From: Acanthosepion esculentum
Lineage: Eukaryota; Mollusca; Cephalopoda; Sepiida; Sepiidae
Direction: 5' to 3'
Length of the DNA stretch: 64,000 bases
NCBI GenBank assembly: GCA_964036315.1
Contig: OZ038496.1
Coordinates: 14,742,423-14,806,422, forward strand
Below, piece after piece: positions 11,418-21,410 of this stretch (positions within the stretch are counted from its first letter, which is position 1; every line of letters starts with the position of its first letter). Under the pieces are notes generated by a model. The model was not told the DNA's origin. It saw only the letters and a list, made by a program, of their open reading frames with translations, and did no database searches. Both the position numbers and the translations under genes were made by a program.

Positions 11418-11920
11418 AATATTGTACGTACATATCATAAATACTGTATTAGGCAATGGGGAGTGCTTATTTGCGGTTAATAGTGTGACTATTTCGACTT
11501 AAGTCGTTTTTCGACCTAAGTCGTGACCTCTAGAACCAATTAACGATGTAAGGTGAGGTATACCTGTATAAACAATGTGAGCTGATTAAATTAGTTCTGC
11601 CTAAGCTGCCAAAGCGAGAGAACACACACAGGCAGTAAAAAACAGTAAAGCCAAATGGAGTAGTGGATGTTAACTCACCTTCAGACGGCCTTTGTTACCC
11701 CCTTCTCCCAATGGTTCCTTTATCCCTCCCTAGCATGTCTCGGTGTCTAGGCCATCTGCCAGGCATATTTCTGACATACAGCAACGTTTGGCTGCTTTGA
11801 TTCTTCGATAACAGCCTCAATTAGTAACTCTCTACCTTGAGTGATCCTTGAGCCTTGTATTGGGTGAAAGATAATAATAATAATAAAAATGCCAAAGTTT
11901 CTCTCCACTTGAAACTACTA

Positions 11921-12035
11921 TAAAAAGACACAACGTATAGTGTTACTTTTGAAAGCCACAACCAGGATATTAAAGTTATAAGAGATGCTTAACTATATTT
12001 GGTGCCCGTGACCAGGATATGTATCGCCGGATCTG
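11921..12035. repeat. Dispersed/direct repeat C, copy 1
   Basis: About 115 bp matching 12413-12535 in the same orientation, with shared blocks CGTATAGTGTTACTTTT, AAGTTATAAGAGAT and GGTGCCCGTGACCAGGAT. The offset is about 492 bp. Function unknown. Confidence 0.85.
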
Positions 12036-12412
12036 GCTCACAGTTGCAAATGACTGATTCAAATTTCAGACACCCGCGTAGAACAGCCGAGACTTAGAGG
12101 AGGAAAGGAAAATATAGTTTGAAACACCTATATACTCAACATTTAAAATAAACTGCATATTATTATTTTGTGAAAGACATTCTAGTCGTCATTATTTCAA
12201 GACTCCTAACAATCTCAGGAATATCAACTTTAGCTTTGTATAACATATAGCTGACTTAAACTTCTAATGTTTCAATTCTGGACTTGGTACTTCTTTAGAT
12301 CTTCTAAACATAATGTGAGTGGAGAAATTTTCTATCCAGGGCATCAGTGAACAGAACATGAGCCCATCTGTTATCTGTAGTGTTAAAATTGGTGTCGTAA
12401 ACATCAATCCTG

Positions 12413-12535
12413 TACTTGAAACTAGTATAAAAAGACACGGCGTATAGTGTTACTTTTTGATAGCTACAACCAGGATATCAAAGTTATAAGAGATACCTAT
12501 CTGGTGCCCGTGACCAGGATGATATCTATCGCCAG
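12413..12535. repeat. Dispersed/direct repeat C, copy 2
   Basis: Second copy of 11921-12035. From here to 13329 I see no gene; 12790-12855 holds a short tandem duplication of the TTACTGTTAATTTGCCTTGC block. Confidence 0.85.
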
Positions 12536-13329
12536 AACTGAAGAGTTATATTATTGTTTTAGTTGCAGTTGTTGGTTCCAATCTTTATTGGAATAACTGA
12601 AAAATACTTTCCCCTCCCCAATTTATAGGCAGAAGCACGCAGATGCATGCTGTTTTTTTTCCAAAACAATAAAATAAGCCGGTTCTCGTTTTCATCTGAC
12701 TCAGTCCCAGTCTGTCTTGTCTTGAAGTAGAACTTGCTTTTGTGTGTCAACTCCAATTCTTAGTTTATTAAATTGCTGCCATATTACTATTTGTTTGCCT
12801 TATTACTGTTAATTTGCCTTGCATATATTGCCTTATTACTGTTAATTTGCCTTGCTTTATATTATTTTTGCCCTGTTCTTTTCTTTTCTTGTTATTGCAA
12901 ACTTTGTCAATTCTATTTGTTGGGCAGATCTTTCATGTAATTTTACATTTAACCATGGCCACTTACTCTACATGCAGGCTCAAGTTATTTTTATATCCGA
13001 TGCATATTAAGCAACAGGATCAGAATAATTTCCGATCCATGTCATTAGAGATAAAAAAAGAAAATCTTGTCAAAAGTTAATCATTTTGGCAATGGTTTAG
13101 GAAATTCGGACATTAGATACTTTTGGGAATGAAAAATGAAAAAAAAATTGCAATAAATGTTGTTTTAATGAAACAGAAAAAAAAACATCGATAATATGTT
13201 TGAATAAATAAGTTAGTAATATTAAGTAAAAGATATTTACTTTGATTCAGATTCTGACAGCAAATAACTTGGAATATTTGACCTTTTATAGTCGGCTAAA
13301 TTCGTTGCATCTCTGGCACCCGGCTCCTT

Positions 13330-13970
13330 AAAGAGAACAAGACGATAAATAAGAAAGTAAGAAAGAAAGGAGTGGGGAAAAGAAAGAAGAAAAGAGAGAA
13401 AGAAAATAAAAGAAAGTGAGAAAGAAATAAAGATAGAAAGAAAAATAAAATAGAGAAAGGAATAAAAGGAAAGAAAGAAAAGGCAAGGAGAAATAAAAGA
13501 AAGAGAAAGAAAAAATAAAATGAAGAAAGAGAAGAGAGAAAGGAAGAAAAATAAAAAGAGAGCAAAGAGGAAAGATAAAAGACAGAAAGAAAGAAAGGTA
13601 AAAAAGAAATGAGAGCAAAATAAAGAGATAAAGAGAGAACAAAAAGAAAATGAAAGAAAGAAGCATTGAAAGAAGAAAGTCTAAAAATAAAAAGAAAGGA
13701 AAACAAAAAGAAACGAAGACAAGAAACTAGAAAAACAAAGAAAATCTAATGGAATAAGAAACAAACATACAAGAAAAAAAACAAGAAAGAAGAGAAGAAA
13801 AGAGAAAAAGAAAAAAGAAGAAAAAGAAGTTGAAAAGGAAACGAGAATGATAAAAGAAAAAAACGTGATAATAAAGGAAAGAAAAAGCAAAGAATGATAA
13901 AGAAAGTTAGACACAAGGAATAAGAAAGAACAAAAAAGAAATAATGAAAGAATTAAAAGGAGAAGGAAAA
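13330..13970 (+). repeat. 640-bp polypurine tract
   Basis: Almost pure purine on the plus strand (GAAA/GGAA-type units), hence polypyrimidine on the transcribed strand of the channel gene. In the pre-mRNA it begins about 20 nt after the donor at 13991. The Phe/Ser/Leu-rich open frames on the minus strand here are by-products of the TTTC composition. A tract of opposite polarity lies at 31620-32455. Confidence 0.95.
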
Positions 13971-13991
13971 ATTATTTTGTCTGTTACTTAC

Positions 13992-14215
13992 GTCAGTTAA
14001 GCCTGTATCTTCGCCATCTTTAAGGTTAAATGTCAATTCACGTTGAACAGATTCTGAAAGTACTTCTGCTACAGTAGGATATAATGATAATACGTTGATG
14101 AAACCTAAAGTATTAATGCCTTGAAGTTCGCAGTACGTCAAGGATTTCACACTGAAACTTGACGGTAACACTGGCTCGTCATATTGCAGATCAATTCCAA
14201 ATAAATCACCTTTTC
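13992..14215 (-). CDS. KCNH8: ELK channel exon: second half of CNBHD with intrinsic ligand
   Basis: This 224-nt exon has acceptor CTTTCCACCAG and donor GAC|GTAAGT. It continues GKGDLFGIDLQ, then VKSLTYCELQGI, a helix containing NVLSLYPTVAEVL, and RELTFNLKDGEDTGL. The F-N-L triplet is at the position of the intrinsic ligand that fills the nucleotide pocket of KCNH channels (YNL in EAG, FNL in ERG). This supports a ligand-independent domain. LTFNLKDGEDTGL resembles the LTFNLRQGSDT segment of vertebrate ELK channels. It is the last exon I can recognise; the variable cytoplasmic tail should follow leftward. A long purine tract starts about 20 bases beyond the donor, and a large inverted repeat lies about 190 bases upstream of the acceptor. 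Confidence 0.94.
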
Positions 14216-14538
14216 CTGGTGGAAAGAGAAGAAAGATATCAAATATATAAAAATCTATACAAAATCTACAAAACTCTCTTTGTTGCAGAAACATCTACAC
14301 CTGCAAAATTCTCTTTGTTATTGCTCGCCCTAAATTTGGTGCTATAGTGATTGTAAGTTCAATCCCTGGGGCGGGCATTGTGTACTTGGACTGAGTGGAA
14401 ACAGGGCGAGTAGTAACTGAAAATAAGAAGACGAGATATCCCTAGAAATGAGCAGTGGAACGAGAAGAGTCTACCTCCGTAGATTAAATAAAGGGTTCAA
14501 TACAGAATTCCCTGTAGATTACCCAGATCGATATATAC

Positions 14539-14592
14539 CTGATGATGGTCGGGGTACAAAGGCCGAAACGTTGTGATATGAGAACAATAGTC
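14539..14592 (+). ncRNA. Hammerhead-like core motif
   Basis: CTGATGA, one unpaired T, GGTC, a loop, GGCC, GAAA, then CGTTGT...ACAATA and a GTC triplet. Stem II pairs GGTC/GGCC and stem III can pair GTTGT/ACAAT. One extra base after CTGATGA departs from the canonical hammerhead, and stem I is not convincing. Activity is unproven. Confidence 0.3.
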
Positions 14593-15064
14593 CGAATGTA
14601 AATAATGTAAATAATTATAACTCTTCATCTTAGAAATCCAGAGAGAAAGATAAATCTATAGCTTGAGTGGTTTTTTGGTCCCCCAATTATTTTGAATATT
14701 ACATACAGAGTACTGGATAATATTGAAACAAATCATAGTTAATCTACGATTTGTTTCAATATTAGTCAGTACTCTGTCTGTACTCAATAACTTGTAAAAT
14801 CCAAGATTTAACCATCAGAAATAATTTGTTAAGCCAAAGATAGTTACGGCTTAACGCGGGAGGAGAGTAGCCGTACAGTCTGTGGGTAATAATAATATAT
14901 TAAATCAATCTTTTATACACTAGAGTTTGTAACACTGCATATGTGATTATTAGAGAAACGGAAGTTTTTACTTTTTTTGTCTGAATTTCTAAGATGAGGA
15001 GTTATAATCATTTACACTATTTACATTCGGATTATTTTCCTCAATTTTGTTGTTATTATCACAA

Positions 15065-15098
15065 CGTTTCAGACGTTGTGCCCTCCGACCTTCATCAG
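15065..15098 (-). ncRNA. Hammerhead-like core motif
   Basis: Minus-strand relative of 14539-14568, in the other arm of the inverted repeat: CTGATGAAGGTCGG ... CGTCTGAAACGTTGTG. Stem II pairing is weaker here. Confidence 0.25.
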
Positions 15099-15288
15099 GT
15101 ATGTATCGATCCGGGTAACATACAGGGAATTCTGAACTAAACCTTTTATTTAATCTACGTTGTAGATTGTTCCCATTCCAGAGTCCACGTCTAGGTATAT
15201 CTCGTCAAGTTCTTAGGTTTAGTACTGCACAGTTATAGCTCGCCCTGAATTTTGCGAGACAGAAATTGAGCCTTAAGTTCTCGAGACG

Positions 15289-18200
15289 GGCAGTGTGTAC
15301 ACGGACTGAGTGGAAACGGGGCGAGCAATAACTGAGCAGTATTATAATAAGAACTGGATGAGATGTCCCTAGACATGGACAGTGGAACAATGTGTACGTG
15401 GACTCGGTGGAAATGGGGCGAGCAATAACTGAGCAGTACTAAAAATAGGAACTAGACGAGATATCCCTAGACATGGGCAGTGGAACGGTGTGTACGTGGA
15501 CTCGGTGGAAATGGGGCGAGCAATAACTGAACAGTACTAAAAATAGGAACTAGACGAGATATCCCTAGACATGGGCAGTGGAACGGTGTGTACGTGGACT
15601 CGGTGGAAATGGGGCGAGCAATAACTGAACAGTACTAAAAATAGGAACTAGACGAGATATCCCTAGACATGGGCAGTGGAACAGTGTGTACGTGGACTCG
15701 GTGGAAATGGGGCGAGCAATAACTGAACAGTACTAAAAATAGGAACTAGACGAGATATCCCTAGACATGGGCAGTGGAACGGTGTGTACGTGGACTCGGT
15801 GGAAATGGGGCGAGCAATAACTGAACAGTACTAAAAATAGGAACTAGACGAGATATCCCTAGACATGGGCAGTGGAACGGTGTGTACGTGGACTCGGTGG
15901 AAATGGGGCGAGCAATAACTGAACAGTACTAAAAATAGGAACTAGACGAGATATCCCTAGACATGGGCAGTGGAACGGTGTGTACGTGGACTCGGTGGAA
16001 ATGGGGCGAGCAATAACTGAACAGTACTAAAAATAGGAACTAGACGAGATATCCCTAGACATGGGCAGTGGAACGGTGTGTACGTGGACTCGGTGGAAAT
16101 GGGGCGAGCAATAACTGAACAGTACTAAAAATAGGAACTAGACGAGATATCCCTAGACATGGGCAGTGGAACAGTGTGTACGTGGACTCGGTGGAAATGG
16201 GGCGAGCAATAACTGAACAGTACTAAAAATAGGAACTAGACGAGATATCCCTAGACATGGGCAGTGGAACGGTGTGTACGTGGACTCGGTGGAAATGGGG
16301 CGAGCAATAACTGAACAGTACTAAAAATAGGAACTAGACGAGATATCCCTAGACATGGGCAGTGGAACGGTGTGTACGTGGACTCGGTGGAAATGGGGCG
16401 AGCAATAACTGAACAGTACTAAAAATAGGAACTAGACGAGATATCCCTAGACATGGGCAGTGGAACGGTGTGTACGTGGACTCGGTGGAAATGGGGCGAG
16501 CAATAACTGAACAGTACTAAAAATAGGAACTAGACGAGATATCCCTAGACATGGGCAGTGGAACGGTGTGTACGTGGACTCGGTGGAAATGGGGCGAGCA
16601 ATAACTGAACAGTACTAAAAATAGGAACTAGACGAGATATCCCTAGACATGGGCAGTGGAACGGTGTGTACGTGGACTCGGTGGAAATGGGGCGAGCAAT
16701 AACTGAACAGTACTAAAAATAGGAACTAGACGAGATATCCCTAGACATGGGCAGTGGAACGGTGTGTACGTGGACTCGGTGGAAATGGGGCGAGCAATAA
16801 CTGAACAGTACTAAAAATAGGAACTAGACGAGATATCCCTAGACATGGGCAGTGGAACAGTGTGTACGTGGACTCGGTGGAAATGGGGCGAGCAATAACT
16901 GAACAGTACTAAAAATAGGAACTAGACGAGATATCCCTAGACATGGGCAGTGGAACGGTGTGTACGTGGACTCGGTGGAAATGGGGCGAGCAATAACTGA
17001 ACAGTACTAAAAATAGGAACTAGACGAGATATCCCTAGACATGGGCAGTGGAACGGTGTGTACGTGGACTCGGTGGAAATGGGGCGAGCAATAACTGAAC
17101 AGTACTAAAAATAGGAACTAGACGAGATATCCCTAGACATGGGCAGTGGAACGGTGTGTACGTGGACTCGGTGGAAATGGGGCGAGCAATAACTGAACAG
17201 TACTAAAAATAGGAACTAGACGAGATATCCCTAGACATGGGCAGTGGAACGGTGTGTACGTGGACTCGGTGGAAATGGGGCGAGCAATAACTGAACAGTA
17301 CTAAAAATAGGAACTAGACGAGATATCCCTAGACATGGGCAGTGGAACGGTGTGTACGTGGACTCGGTGGAAATGGGGCGAGCAATAACTGAACAGTACT
17401 AAAAATAGGAACTAGACGAGATATCCCTAGACATGGGCAGTGGAACGGTGTGTACGTGGACTCGGTGGAAATGGGGCGAGCAATAACTGAACAGTACTAA
17501 AAATAGGAACTAGACGAGATATCCCTAGACATGGGCAGTGGAACGGTGTGTACGTGGACTCGGTGGAAATGGGGCGAGCAATAACTGAACAGTACTAAAA
17601 ATAGGAACTAGACGAGATATCCCTAGACATGGGCAGTGGAACGGTGTGTACGTGGACTCGGTGGAAATGGGGCGAGCAATAACTGAACAGTACTAAAAAT
17701 AGGAACTAGACGAGATATCCCTAGACATGGGCAGTGGAACAGTGTGTACGTGGACTCGGTGGAAATGGGGCGAGCAATAACTGAACAGTACTAAAAATAG
17801 GAACTAGACGAGATATCCCTAGACATGGGCAGTGGAACGGTGTGTACGTGGACTCGGTGGAAATGGGGCGAGCAATAACTGAACAGTACTAAAAATAGGA
17901 ACTAGACGAGATATCCCTAGACATGGGCAGTGGAACGGTGTGTACGTGGACTCGGTGGAAATGGGGCGAGCAATAACTGAACAGTACTAAAAATAGGAAC
18001 TAGACGAGATATCCCTAGACATGGGCAGTGGAACGGTGTGTACGTGGACTCGGTGGAAATGGGGCGAGCAATAACTGAACAGTACTAAAAATAGGAACTA
18101 GACGAGATATCCCTAGACATGGGCAGTGGAACGGTGTGTACGTGGACTCGGTGGAAATGGGGCGAGCAATAACTGAACAGTACTAAAAATAGGAACTAGA

Positions 18201-19495
18201 CGAGATATCCCTAGACATGGGCAGTGGAACGGTGTGTACGTGGACTCGGTGGAAATGGGGCGAGCAATAACTGAACAGTACTAAAAATAGGAACTAGACG
18301 AGATATCCCTAGACATGGGCAGTGGAACGGTGTGTACGTGGACTCGGTGGAAATGGGGCGAGCAATAACTGAACAGTACTAAAAATAGGAACTAGACGAG
18401 ATATCCCTAGACATGGGCAGTGGAACGGTGTGTACGTGGACTCGGTGGAAATGGGGCGAGCAATAACTGAACAGTACTAAAAATAGGAACTAGACGAGAT
18501 ATCCCTAGACATGGGCAGTGGAACGGTGTGTACGTGGACTCGGTGGAAATGGGGCGAGCAATAACTGAACAGTACTAAAAATAGGAACTAGACGAGATAT
18601 CCCTAGACATGGGCAGTGGAACGGTGTGTACGTGGACTCGGTGGAAATGGGGCGAGCAATAACTGAACAGTACTAAAAATAGGAACTAGACGAGATATCC
18701 CTAGACATGGGCAGTGGAACGGTGTGTACGTGGACTCGGTGGAAATGGGGCGAGCAATAACTGAACAGTACTAAAAATAGGAACTAGACGAGATATCCCT
18801 AGACATGGGCAGTGGAACAGTGTGTACGTGGACTCGGTGGAAATGGGGCGAGCAATAACTGAACAGTACTAAAAATAGGAACTAGACGAGATATCCCTAG
18901 ACATGGGCAGTGGAACGGTGTGTACGTGGACTCGGTGGAAATGGGGCGAGCAATAACTGAACAGTACTAAAAATAGGAACTAGACGAGATATCCCTAGAC
19001 ATGGGCAGTGGAACGGTGTGTACGTGGACTCGGTGGAAATGGGGCGAGCAATAACTGAACAGTACTAAAAATAGGAACTAGACGAGATATCCCTAGACAT
19101 GGGCAGTGGAACGGTGTGTACGTGGACTCGGTGGAAATGGGGCGAGCAATAACTGAACAGTACTAAAAATAGGAACTAGACGAGATATCCCTAGACATGG
19201 GCAGTGGAACGGTGTGTACGTGGACTCGGTGGAAATGGGGCGAGCAATAACTGAACAGTACTAAAAATAGGAACTAGACGAGATATCCCTAGACATGGGC
19301 AGTGGAACGGTGTGTACGTGGACTCGGTGGAAATGGGGCGAGCAATAACTGAACTGTACTAAAAATAGGAACTAGACGAGATATCCCTAGACATGAACAG
19401 GAGAACAGTGTGTACGTAGACCCAGTGGAAACAGGGCGAGCAATAACTGAGCAATACCAAAAGTAAGATCTAGACGAGATATATCTAGACATGGG
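15289..19495 (+). repeat. 98-bp satellite array, about 42 units
   Basis: The unit runs from GACGAGATATCCCTAGACAT through ACGGTGTGTACGTGGACTC and GGAAATGGGGCGAGC to AAAAATAGGAACTA, 98 bp. Units from about 15485 to 19307 are identical to each other as far as I can read, except for one A/G site; the edge units are more diverged. The period is exactly 98 throughout. Related single-copy sequence lies at 14385-14465 and 19400-19610, so the array grew inside an existing element. It lies in the intron upstream of the last recognised exon. Confidence 0.97.
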
Positions 19496-19669
19496 CCTTG
19501 GAACAGTATTTACGTGCTCTCAATGGAAACGGGGAGAGCAATAACTGAGCAGTACTAAAAATAAGAACTAGAGATATTGCTAGTCTTAAGCTGTGGAACG
19601 AAAACTATCTGCTCCTGTAGATTAAATATAGTTCAGAATTCCATGTAGGTTACATTGTTCAATATACTC

Positions 19670-19701
19670 CTGATGAAGACCGGAGGGTATAACTGTCGAA
19701 A
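19670..19701 (+). ncRNA. Hammerhead-like core motif
   Basis: CTGATGA, one A, GAC, loop, GTC, GAAA. The closing pairs GAC/GTC differ from GGTC/GGCC at 14.5 kb but still pair. Confidence 0.3.
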
Positions 19702-19813
19702 TATTGCGATAACAACAACTAAGATGAGGAGAATAGTCCCAATGTTAATAGCATAAATAAGCAGTACATAATATTTAAATGATTCAGTTCAGAATTTCCG
19801 GATCGATATACAC

Positions 19814-19845
19814 TTGATGAAGGCTGGAGGATACAACGGCCGAAA
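19814..19845 (+). ncRNA. Hammerhead-like core motif, variant
   Basis: TTGATGA (first base changed), one A, GGCT, loop, GGCC, GAAA. ATATACAC just before it is complementary to GTGTAT near 19894, which could form an outer stem. Confidence 0.25.
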
Positions 19846-19984
19846 TGTTGTCTTAAGAACAAGAAAGATGAGGATAATAGTACAAATGTAAATGGTGTAT
19901 ACAAGAAAGGTATGTATTTGTTTCTTAAATTCTACCTTGTTTGTTTTGTTTTGTTTTGTTTTACGGCATATCAACATCAATGGG

Positions 19985-20400
19985 TTATTTAATACCGACA
20001 AGAATTTTCATTGTTGGTAATATTTTTTTCCAAAAATCTATTTCTGGTAAGACTTTTCCTTCAATGGTAATATTTTTGTCAAAAAATGTATTGCTGGTAG
20101 TATTTATTTTTCAATAATGTATTGCTGCTCTCATTGCACCAGAGAGAGGGATCGGTGCTAGCACCGAGGCCAGCGCAACCAACGGTTGTGGGGGCTGCGG
20201 GCAATTTTTGTTCCTTGCTCGGGTGTACGCACTCGTGTGCCCACCTAAAAAAGACCTTGTGTCATATCTTGTCTTAGTGAGGAGACAGAGGATATACCTA
20301 AAATGTATTGCTAGTAATGTTTGTTTTTCAAAAATGTATTGCTGGTAATAATTATTTTACAAAGTATTTCTGGTATTAAAACCTATTTTTACACTTTCAT
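19985..20400. repeat. Short tandem repeat interrupted by a GC-rich insertion
   Basis: Degenerate units of about 40-46 bp (ATTGCTGGTAATATTTTT type) occur at 20005-20120 and again 20300-20385. Between them, 20123-20300 is GC-richer, unrelated sequence (blocks GGATCGGTGCTAGCACCGAG and GTTGTGGGGGCTGCGGGC), presumably an insertion. A short relative of the AT-rich unit lies at 28385-28450. Confidence 0.65.
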
Positions 20401-20429
20401 GGTGTTTTGACCTCACTTTGGGGGTTAAC

Positions 20430-20620
20430 TATTTGCCCATAGCTGGGACCCTAACAGGTGCTACCACCCCGGGTCAGGGTGGACCTAGGAACACCAGCAA
20501 TTAAGAGGAGGTTCCAGGCTCCTCAAAGCCTCCTGATCAGAAGCCCTGCTGTTGGACGTAGTTTATCGTCTTACCCTGGACGCGGATGTAGCTTATCGTC
20601 ATACCCAGGACAGTAAATTC
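20430..20620 (+). repeat. Dispersed repeat S, copy 1
   Basis: About 170 bp related to 28465-28620: CCCATAGCTGGG, GTGCTACCACC, GGTCAGGGTGGAC, CAATTAAGAGG and GTAGTTTAT blocks in the same order. Possibly the tail of a LINE, since the 28-kb copy runs directly into LINE ORF2 sequence. Confidence 0.75.
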
Positions 20621-20639
20621 TACCTGGTCTTCGTAACAT

Positions 20640-20664
20640 GATAATAATAATAATAATAATAATA
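20640..20664. repeat. (AAT)n microsatellite
   Basis: Eight or so ATA/AAT units, 40 bp beyond the donor of the first-half CNBHD exon. Confidence 0.95.
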
Positions 20665-20703
20665 TTCTTGCAAAAATAAATGAAACTTATTGGTAGATCT
20701 TAC

Positions 20704-20953
20704 CTAGAAGGGCAATAACCTTGTCGTCTTTCAAGATCTCTAAAGAACCTGAAAGTATGAAATACAAATAACTAACTGCGTCTCCTCGATGAATAAGATA
20801 TTCACCCGGAACGCAGAAAGAACGACGAATCTGTAACGAGATGGCTTTCAAACAACCCTGGTTTACACCCTCAAACAAAGGCAATGATAGTATCTCTTTG
20901 TAAAGATGCATAGATATTTCGCCTCTCATCTCTTCCGGGAATTCAGAAAATAA
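20704..20953 (-). CDS. KCNH8: ELK channel exon: C-linker end and first half of CNBHD
   Basis: This 250-nt exon has acceptor TTATTTTTCAG and donor G|GTAAGA. It encodes LFSEFPEEMRGEISMHLYKE, a hydrophobic stretch LSLPLFEGV, then the start of the cyclic-nucleotide-binding homology domain: CLKAISLQI, SFCVPGEYLIHRGD, YLYFILSGSLEILKDDK and VIALLGK. The PGEYLIHRGD and SGSLEIL strands are the beta-roll of the domain. KCNH domains of this kind do not need cyclic nucleotide; they gate through contacts with the PAS domain and the C-linker. The Gly codon at the donor is split and completed by the next exon (GKGDLFG). An (AAT)n run lies just downstream at 20640-20664. Confidence 0.95.
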
Positions 20954-21083
20954 CTGAAAAATAAGAGAAGGAAAGAAAAAAAGAGAATGAGTGATCAGTG
21001 AATCCATGTCAGTAAGTGTCGAGATATCATCGAAAGAAGTATAAGGTCTGTACAAAAGTTTATAGTAGACTCGTTATTTTTTT

Positions 21084-21088
21084 TAACC
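21084..21088. repeat. Target-site duplication, left
   Basis: TAACC directly outside the 3' LTR end, matched by TAACC at 25242-25246. Five bases is normal for gypsy integrases. Confidence 0.85.
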
Positions 21089-21346
21089 TGTTGAAACTTG
21101 ACTAATGCATGCAACATAAAATGTACTTAGAACAAAATGTATTGAAAGAAGAAAGTGTACACAATATTTACATATAGTCTTTTGTATATTCCTGGGAAGA
21201 CCGTTCCTGGAGAATGTGTTGACTAAGTCGCAGTCGGGCAGAGTCTCTAGTTGAATCTCTTGATTCGCCTCCCTGTCTTCCCGGTACCAACCATATTTAT
21301 ATCGTCGGTACTCCACTATGCAAATTAGGTGGATCCTACCACAACA
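21089..21346 (-). repeat. Gypsy 3' LTR
   Basis: A 258-bp LTR that on the minus strand starts TGTTGTGG and ends TTTCAACA, giving TG...CA with TGTTG/CAACA inverted ends. It lies directly after a polypurine tract and contains the TATAAATA promoter motif. Confidence 0.9.
21291..21303 (-). promoter_or_regulatory. TATA motif in 3' LTR
   Basis: GATATAAATATGG on the minus strand, the likely core promoter of the LTR; an identical motif is in the 5' LTR fragment. Confidence 0.55.
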
Positions 21347-21357
21347 CCCCCCTCCCA
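21347..21357 (-). other. Polypurine tract of gypsy element
   Basis: TGGGAGGGGGG on the minus strand abuts the TG start of the 3' LTR: the plus-strand primer for reverse transcription. Confidence 0.85.
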
Positions 21358-21410
21358 AGCCTTGTATATGTCAATCCGCTTAATTTTTGTATATGTCAAT
21401 CCGCTTAATT

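Larger units (their letters stand above)
10654..11566 (+). mobile_element. pogo/Tigger-like DNA transposon relic
   Basis: The left end CAGTGATACCTCAGCTTAAG and the right end, read inward on the minus strand as CAGGTATACCTCACCTTACA, are terminal inverted repeats of the pogo/Tigger type. The element is flanked by TA at 10652-10653 and 11567-11568. It is 913 bp, too short for a full transposase, and holds only a transposase start (11325-11417) and a long (TA)n run (11083-11142). The subterminal sequence repeats the CTTAAGTCGTTT motif. This is an internally deleted non-autonomous copy. Confidence 0.8.
14403..15245. repeat. Large inverted repeat with nested hairpin
   Basis: The left arm (about 14403-14642) and right arm (about 14976-15245) are reverse complements with scattered mismatches. 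Shared blocks include GACGAGATAT, GTAGATTAAATAAA, CAGAATTCCCTGTA, GAAACGTTGTGATA and CATCTTAGAAAT. The loop itself contains a second hairpin: 14707-14734 pairs with 14748-14775. The arms also contain the sequence from which the 98-bp array is built. The element family is unknown. Confidence 0.85.
19496..19910 (+). repeat. Array-flanking element remnants
   Basis: Two successive degraded copies of the sequence seen in the arms at 14.4-15.2 kb: blocks CAGAATTCC, GATGAAGxCxGGAGG, CGAAATxTTG and AGATGAGGA...ATAGT occur around 19620-19745 and again 19790-19880. The 98-bp array therefore ends where it began, inside the same element type. Confidence 0.8.

Noticed and set aside
13296..13914. Phe/Ser/Leu-rich open frames on the minus strand
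   Set aside because: Pure composition effect of a GAAA-type tract; overlapping frames look alike.
15289..19495. CRISPR-like array
   Set aside because: Units are directly adjacent with no unique spacers, in an animal genome, with no cas genes.
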